Origin: Antilocapra americana
Lineage: Eukaryota; Chordata; Mammalia; Artiodactyla; Antilocapridae
Assembly (NCBI GenBank): GCA_007570785.1
Contig: ML660777.1
Span: 3,301,436-3,365,435, forward strand
Length of the DNA stretch: 64,000 nt
Direction of reading: 5' to 3'
In this document: in pieces, positions 57,510 through 64,000 of the stretch
How the letters are laid out: the number at the start of each line of letters is the position of its first letter
How positions within the stretch are numbered: the first letter of the stretch is position 1
The notes under the pieces: generated by a model
The model's database searches: none
What the model saw: only the letters and a program-made list of their open reading frames with translations
Told to the model about the DNA's origin: nothing
Program-made: the position numbers and the translations under genes

Positions 57510-58760
57510 CCTAGAGCCAGACATCCTGGAATGTGAAGTCAAGTGGGCCTTAGGAAAGCATCACTACGAACAAAGCTAGTAGAGGTGATGGAATTCCAGT
57601 TGAGCTATTTCAAATCCTGAAAGATGATGCTGTGAAAGTGCTGCACTCAATATGCCAGCAAATTTGGAAAACTTAGCCGTGGCCACAGGACTGGAAAATG
57701 TCAGTTTTCATTCCAATCCCAAAAAAAGGCAATGCCAAATAGTGCTCAAACTACCGCACAGTTGCACTCATCTCACACGCTCGTAAAGCAATGCTCAAAA
57801 TTCTCCAAGCCAGGCTTCAGCTATACCTGAACCGTGAACTTCCAGATGTTCAAGCTGGTTTTACAAAAGGGAGAGGAACCACAGATCAAGTTGCCAACAT
57901 TCTCTGGATCATCGAAAAGCAAGAGAGTTTAAGAAAAACATCTATTTCTGCTTTATTGACTATGCCAAAGCCTTTGACTGTGTGGATCACAATAAACTGT
58001 GGAAAATTATGAAAGAGATGGGAATACCAGACCATCTGACCTGCCTCTTGAGAAACCTGTATGCAGGTCAGAAAGCAACAGTTAGAACTGGACATGGAAC
58101 AACAGACTGGTTCCAAATAGGAAAAGGAGTACGTCGAGGCTGTATATTTCACCCTCCTTATTTAATTTATATGGAGAGTACATCATGAGAAACACTGAGC
58201 TGGAATAAGCAGAAGCTGGAATCAAAATTGCTGGGAGAAAGCTGGGAGAAATATCAATAACCTCAGATATGCAGAGGACATCACCCTTATGGCAGAAAGT
58301 GAAGAGGAACTAATAAGCCTCTTGATGAAAGTGAAAGAGGAGAGTGAAAAAGTTGGCTTAAAGGTCCACATTCAGAAAATGAAGATCATGGCATCCGGTC
58401 CCATCACTTCATGGGAAATAGATGGGGAAACAGTGTCAGACTTTATTTTTCTGGGCTCCAAAATCACTGCAGATGGTGATTGCAGCCATAAAATTAAAAG
58501 ACGCTTACTCCTTGGAAGGAAAGTTATGACAACCTATATAACATATTAAAAAGCAGAGACATTACTTTGCCAACAAAGGTCCATCTAGTCAAGGCTATGG
58601 TTTTCACAGTAGTCTTGTATGGATGTGAGAGTTGGATGGTGAAGAAAGCTGAGCACCAAAGAATTGATGCTTTTGAACTGTGATGTTGAAGAAGACTCTT
58701 GAGAGTCCCTTTGACTGCAAGGAGATCCAACCAGTCCATCCTAAAGGAGATCAGTCCTGG
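57510..58760 (+). pseudogene. BovB reverse transcriptase remnant
   Basis: RT blocks in several frames: MLKILQARLQLYLNRELPDV (57791 on), HNKLWKIMKEMGIPDHLT (57982 on), TGHGTTDWFQIGKGV, then MAESEEELISLLMKVKEESE (58289 on) with the catalytic box altered (YAED) just upstream, and KITADGDCSHKIKRRLLLGR. Frameshifts separate the blocks; inactive. Confidence 0.88.
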
Positions 58761-59035
58761 GTGTTTGTTGGAAGGACTGATATTGAAGCTGAAACTCTAA
58801 TACTTTGGCCACCTGATGTGAAGAGTTGACTCATTAGAAAAGATCCTGATGCTGGGAAGGATTGGAGGCAGAAATAGAAGGCCAATGGAGGATCAGATGG
58901 CTGGATGGCATCACTGACTCGATGATCATGAGTTTGCGTAAACTCCAGGAGTCAGTGATGAACAGGGAGGCCTGATGTGCTGCAAAGGGGTCACAAAGAG
59001 TCAGCCATGACTGAGTGACTAAACTAACTAACTGA
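57510..59035 (+). mobile_element. BovB LINE, 5'-truncated, with target duplication
   Basis: Starts at ctagagccagacatcctgga, ends gagtgactaaactaactaac. CTCTGAAAACA at 57499-57509 recurs at 59036-59046. Contains a small local duplication of gctgggagaaa near 58230-58252. Confidence 0.93.
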
Positions 59036-59089
59036 CTCTGAAAACAAAAGAGAGATGCAGCATAAAATGAAGAAAGCAAATTAAATCTC

Positions 59090-59390
59090 ACTGAGTGAGA
59101 TTCCTTGTATCTCACTCGGTAAAGAATCTGCCTGCAGTACAGGAGATCGGGGTTCAATCCCTGGGTCAGGAAGATCCCCTGAAATAAGAAATGGCAAACC
59201 ACTCCAGTATCCTTGCCTGAAAATTCCCATTGACAGAGAAGCACCTGTAGTGGGCTGCAGAAGAAGCACCTGGAGAGAAGTGGGCTGCAGTCCATGTACT
59301 TGCAGAGAGTGTGGAACACTGAACAACTAAGACTTTCACTTTCACTTTCACTTTCTTTGCCATCTGAACCATCAGGGAAGCCCTAATATC
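59090..59390 (+). mobile_element. Bov-tA SINE, TTTCAC repeat and inverted SINE head
   Basis: Sense Bov-tA (gtaaagaatctgcctgcagt through to ctgaacaactaag), with an internal duplication of agaagcacctg and gtgggctgcag. Then (TTTCAC)n at 59334-59356, then a short antisense Bov-tA head (tttgccatctgaaccatcag, ggaagccc). Confidence 0.85.
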
Positions 59391-59439
59391 AGACCATATA
59401 TTAAATCAATGTAAGTAAACAATTACATAAATGAGAAAC

Positions 59440-60790
59440 TTTTATGATTATGACTCAGTAATAAGAAAAGACCTAATAGAAGCAGAAGAGATCCAAAAGA
59501 AATGGAAAGAAGACACAGAAGAACTGTACAAAAAAGATCATAATGACCCAGGTAACCAAGATGGTATAGTCTCTCACCAAGGGCTAGACATTCTTGAGTG
59601 TGAAGCAAGTGGGCCTTAGGAAGCACTACAGCCAATAAATCTATTGGAGGTACTGAAATTCCAACAGAGCTATTGAAAATCCTAAAAGATGATGCTATTT
59701 AAGTGCTGTATTCAATATGTCAGCAAATTTGGAAAAACCAGCAGTGGCCACAGGACTGGAAAAGGCCAATCCTTATCCCAGTTCCCAAGAAGGACAGTTC
59801 TAAAGACTGTGCAAGCCATCAGCAGTTGCACTCATCTCACATGCTAGTAAGGTTGTGCTCAAAATCCTCCAAGCTAGGCTTCGGCAGTCTGTGAACCGAG
59901 AACTTCCAGCTGTTCAAGTGGGGTTTAGAAAAGACAGAGGAACAAGAGATCAAATTGCCAACATTTGCTGGATCATACAGAAAGCAGGGGGATTCCAAAA
60001 AAACATCTACCTCTGTTTTATTGTACACTAAAGCCTTTGACTGTGTGGATCATAACAAACTCTGGAAATTCTTAAAGAAATAGGAATACCAGACCATTTT
60101 ACCTGTCTCCTGAGAAACCTGCATTTGGGTCAAGAAGCTACAGTTAGAATCCTGTATGGTACAACTGACTGGTTCAGGATTGAGAAAGGAGAACGACAAG
60201 ACTGTTTATTGTCACTCTCTTTACTTATATGCAGAGCACATCATGCAAAATACTGGGCTGGATGTGTTACAAGCTGTAATCAAGATTTCCAGCAGAAATA
60301 CCAAAAACCACAGACATGCATATGATACAACTCTACTGACAGAAAGCAAAGAGGAACTAAAGAGCCTCTAATGAGAGTTAAGGAGGAGAGTGTAAAAAAG
60401 CTGGCTTAAAACTAAATATTAAAAATACCAAGATCATGGCATCAGGTCCCATCACTTCATGGCAAATAGAAAGGGAAAATGTAGAATCAGTGACAGATTT
60501 CCTCTTCTTGGGCTCTAAAATCATAATGGATGGTGACTGCAGCCATGAAATTAGATGATTGCTTCTTGGCAGGAAAGTTATGACAAACCTAGACAGTGTG
60601 TTAAAAAGCAAAGACATCACTTTTCTGACAAAGGTTCATATAGTCAGGGCTATGGTCTTTCCAGTAGTCTTGTATGGATGTGAGAGCTGGGCTATAAAGA
60701 AAGCTGAGTGCAGAAGAATTGATGCTTTTGAACTGTGGTTCTGGAGAAGACTCTTGAGAGTTCCTTGGAAAGTGAGGAGATCAAACTAGT
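59440..60790 (+). pseudogene. BovB reverse transcriptase remnant
   Basis: Diverged RTE RT: LIEAEEIQKKWKEDTEELYK (59470 on), QQWPQDWKRPILIPVPKKDS (59740 on), TTDWFRIEKGERQDCLLS (60170 on), the catalytic box changed to AYDTTL near 60320, TNLDSVLKSKDITFLTKVHI and VVLYGCESWAIKKAECRRID (60580-60730). Stops and frameshifts; inactive. Confidence 0.87.
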
Positions 60791-61092
60791 CGGTCTTAAT
60801 GGAAATTAACCCTGAATACCTGTTGGAAGGACTGATGCCGAAGCTGAAGCTTCAGTACTTTGGCCACTTGATGTGAACAAGTTATTCATTGGAAAAGACC
60901 CTGATGCTGGGAAAGACTGAAAGCGGAAGAAGAAGGTGGTGACAGAGGATGAGATGGTTGGATGGCTTCACCAATTCAATGGCCATGAACTTGGGCAAAC
61001 TCCAGGAGATGGTGAGTGACAGGGAAGCCTGGCATGCCACAGTCCTTGGGGTCGCAAAGAGTTGGATACAACTTGGCAGCTGAACAACAACT
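59440..61092 (+). mobile_element. BovB LINE, 5'-truncated
   Basis: From the region before the RT domain (aaagacctaatagaagcaga) to the BovB terminus (cagctgaacaacaact). More diverged than the 57.5-kb copy. Confidence 0.9.
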
Positions 61093-61129
61093 GCAATTAG
61101 AAAATCAGAGACACCTACAAGGAGAAAAA

Positions 61130-62265
61130 CACATCCCTATGTATGAGTAAAAACAAACATCCTGAATTTGGAAACTGGGTTCTCAGGTAAGAAAGATAGG
61201 AAACATGCCTCCTGGATTCCATGGATATATTTAAAGCATATATTTCCCCAATACTTTCCTATCAAATGTGCAAACAGCTACTGTTTTGTCAAATAAATGT
61301 AACTGAGTGGTAATTAAAGTGGTAAAAACTAACAACTATTGAAAAGGACTTAGTGCTTTCCCAGGAATGCTCAGAATCTCTGGGACAATCTCAATTCCAC
61401 TTCAGACTTGAAAGCTGAAGGCTCCAGCAAGAACACTCACCTCAGGTCCACAGGAGACAAGGCTCCAATTGCCTACAAGAAGTCTGTAAGGAATCTCAGC
61501 CTAGCCATGTTCTGGGGCTCTTTTTCAGTGCTTGAAAGCACTGTAGTAAGTGAATGAATACTAAGGCCAGAGAAAAATTATGTAAAAACTGACAATAGCA
61601 AAATTGTTGCTTAAGCTAGTACACTACTACATTTTGCATGGAGGTCTCTATTTTACATATTGCTCCTTTAGTGAATTTCTGTATTTTGTCTCATATAGGA
61701 GAACAATACTATTTAAAATAGATATATCAAGAAAATCTCAAAAGCATGTTAAATGCTTTTAATCCCAGATGAGGGAAAATAAAAGGGGTCAAAGACGGTC
61801 CTTCTCCTGGTGACAGGGCAATACACTGCAGGAACGATGTCAAGGGAAACTCTGCAAACTCAGCTCACTGCAGTAAAGGCACATTAGAGGGACACTGAGG
61901 CTAGGGGAAGAGAAAGCACTTATAATCATATTGTTACAGGCTGCCTCAAGGTTAAAAAGTAGGTTAGCTACCCTTGATAGCACTGAATCAATAAAGTGAT
62001 AAGGCTAGAAAGCATTCATCTTTGCTTAACTAATTAGAACTGAGAACTTACTCTGCACATATCACCATTCTAGGTGCACTGGTGTGCAGAAAAATTATCC
62101 AGCTTCACACTCTGCCTTCAAGGTACTCACAGTTTAGTAGAGGAATCAGCTCTGAAACTTAAGGCATACTCCCAGAAAACTGACTAGATTTAAGTGAGTT
62201 GAGACTTACAGGTAATGCAAGTGACTTACTAAAGCGATAAGCTAGAAGATTCCATTAATAGTTAC
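61130..62265. other. Unique intron
   Basis: No gene or confident repeat recognised. 61093-61127 has an inverted near-copy at about 63869-63902. Confidence 0.45.
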
Positions 62266-62269
62266 AGCT

Positions 62270-62473
62270 TTGTGGCTTAGATGGTAAAGAGTTCGCTTGC
62301 AATGCAGGGGACCCAGGTTTATCCCTGTGTCCGGAAGATCCCCTGGAAGAGAGCATGGCAATCCTCTCCAGAATTCTTGCCTGGAGAACCTCATGGACAG
62401 AGGAGCCTGGTGGGCTACAGTCCATGGGGTCACATAGAGTTTGACACAACTGAGCAGCTAACACACACACACA
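62270..62473 (+). mobile_element. Bov-tA SINE with (AC)7 tail
   Basis: tttgtggcttagatggtaaa, gagcatggcaatcctctcca, ggagcctggtgggctacagt, then caactgagcagctaacacac and a short CA run. Confidence 0.92.
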
Positions 62474-62689
62474 TTAACATTTACTGAATTGGTCAAAGGC
62501 TACAAAGATCTACAGTCTGCCTGGATAGAAGTTCTCCTCAGTTTGGAAGACTTAATCATGACAGAGCAATGGTAGAAAAACAATAAAAAAGTAAATATCC
62601 TAATGAGAACTAAATTTAAAAAATTTCTCCTGCATCATATGGTGCATCACAAAGGACACTACTATTCAAGGAGGGTAATTTTCCTATAG

Positions 62690-62830
62690 GCTTCCCTGAC
62701 AACTCAGTTGGTAAAGAATCGGCCTGCAATGCAGGCGATCCTGGTTCAATTCCTGCGTCAAGAAGATCTGCTGGAGAAGGGATAGGCTACCCACTCCAGT
62801 ATTCTTAGGCTTCCCTTGTGGCCCAAGAAA
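62690..62830 (+). mobile_element. Bov-tA2 SINE, truncated in the second monomer
   Basis: First monomer aggcttccctgacaactcag through to ccactccagtattctt, then the start of a second monomer (aggcttcccttgtggccc), where it stops. Confidence 0.87.
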
Positions 62831-62834
62831 AATA

Positions 62835-63425
62835 AGAACCACTGCTTAATCAGCCAGGATTTCTTTCTCCCTCTATGAAAAGAACAGAAACACAGCTCCT
62901 TCTCAAAATATATCTGCAGTTCTGCAAGGAGACAACATAACTGTGCTCATATCGTAATGGAAGCTGATGTGATTATGCAGCTGACCTTCTGTCTCAGAAT
63001 CTAGACTCGCATTGGAAGTTGCACTGACAGTGAATGTTCATTAATCAAGTCATTTTTCCAATCACATTCTGCATAAGAGATGAGTTCTCCCTAAATAAAT
63101 GATACGACCCAAAGACCAAATGCAAACACCACTTAACTATATGTTAAATCTTTAAAAGCTATGACTTGAGAAAAACAGTTGCCAAATACAGAACATTCTG
63201 TTACTGGTGACAATCAAATTCTATTGTAACAAAACCCTAGGGACTGTTTAGAGTATTTGTTGTACAAAGATCTGATCTATGAGCTATGGCTAAGAATCTC
63301 TGGACTAGAAGGAGAGAGAACTGGACTTTAAGCTTCCCAATCACTGTACAATCTGGGTGCTGACCTTCAGCCTCCAAAGCTTCAGAGTCCCAGTCTGTCC
63401 AGAAATAAAATTGAATGAGTAATCC
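62835..63425. other. Unique intron
   Basis: No gene or confident repeat recognised. Confidence 0.45.
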
Positions 63426-63429
63426 TCCA

Positions 63430-64000
63430 GTTCAGTTCATTTCAGTCTCTCAGTCGTGTCTGACTCTGTGAGACCCTATGGACTACAGCACGCCAGGCTT
63501 CCTGGTCCATCACCAATTCCCAGAGTTTAATCAAACTCATGTCCATCAAGTTGGCGATGCAATCCAACATCTCATCCCCTTCTCCTCTCTGCCTTCAATC
63601 ATTCCCAGCACCAGGGTTTTTCCAAATGAGTCAGTTCTTTCCATAAGGTGGACAAAGTATTGCAGTTTCAGCTTCAGCATCAATCCTTTCAATGAATATT
63701 CAGGACTGATTTCCTTTAGGACAGACTAGTCAGATCTCCTTGCAGTCCAAGGGACTCTCAAGAGTCTTCTCCAGCACCACAGTTCAAAAGCATCAATTCT
63801 TCGATGCTCAACTTTCTTTATAGTCCAACTCTCACATCCATACATGACTACTGGAAACATCATAGCTTTCTCCTTGTAGGTCTCTCTGATTTTCTAATTG
63901 CTCTTCTTAATATCATCTGCTTCTGTTAGTTCCACATCATTTCTGTCCCTTATTGTGCCCATCTTTGCATGAAATGTTCCCTTAGTATCTCTAATTTTCT
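63430..64000 (-). mobile_element. BovB, antisense, internally deleted, continues off window
   Basis: The complement of the BovB terminus (gttcagttcatttcagtctc) runs to catacatgactactggaaac. After a 35-nt foreign stretch (about 63868-63902) it jumps to 5' BovB sequence (aatatcatctgcttctgtta through to ttagtatctctaattttct). Most of the RT coding region is missing. Confidence 0.9.

Noticed and set aside
59420..61110. Target duplication caattacataaatgagaaac / caattagaaaatcagagac for the 59.4-kb BovB
   Set aside because: Only partial resemblance beyond caatta; too many mismatches to claim.

Overview
This is a mammalian genomic window, almost certainly from a bovid ruminant (cattle, sheep, goat or a relative). 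The evidence is the density of ruminant-specific retroposons: BovB (RTE-class LINE), Bov-tA/Bov-tA2 SINEs built from a tRNA-like head and a BovB tail, CHR-type artiodactyl SINEs, and young ruminant L1 copies. There is no sign of bacterial or viral gene organisation. I cannot name the species from sequence alone.

Only one host protein-coding segment is supported: a 250-bp exon on the minus strand at 8088-8337, with both splice sites. Its translation matches the extracellular ligand-binding domain of the metabotropic glutamate receptor GRM1, about residues 234-317. Everything to the right (8338-64000) is therefore the upstream intron of GRM1, and 1-8087 is the start of the next downstream intron. 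The roughly 55 kb of upstream intron carries no other recognisable GRM1 exon.

Layout: 1-3313 is the 3' part of a young L1 with a long open ORF2 frame. 3.4-8 kb is SINE- and MIR-bearing intron. At 8.0-8.3 kb lies the GRM1 exon, with a pyrimidine tract and CA repeat just inside its downstream intron. 11.5-13.3 kb is an old L1 split by two Bov-tA SINEs and a BovB fragment. 14.3-16.8 kb is a long BovB. 20.6-24.6 kb holds two L1 copies head to tail, the second with a 5' inversion. 28.6-31.4 kb is a BovB with a second BovB 3' end joined to it. 34.5-36.7 kb is another BovB. 37-41.5 kb is an older L1 interrupted by a tRNA-Cys 5'-half insertion, followed by a 77-bp L1 scrap. 45.2-45.7 kb is an L1 3' end. 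48.6-49.9 kb and 63.4-64 kb are antisense BovB copies. 54.6-61.1 kb holds three sense BovB copies. Between them lie old L2, MIR and L1M-type remnants, a mariner-like MITE, microsatellites and apparently unique AT-rich intron.

No CRISPR array, operon, intact RNA gene or undescribed enzymatic system is visible. The most interesting signals are genomic: the tRNA-half retro-insertion with a 17-bp target duplication, a nonsense codon shared by two L1 copies, a BovB dimer enclosed by one pair of target-site repeats, a near-perfect 35-nt inverted duplicate at a BovB rearrangement junction, and a CA/pyrimidine tract beside the GRM1 5' splice site. Repeat boundaries are estimates by eye unless a target-site duplication is quoted.
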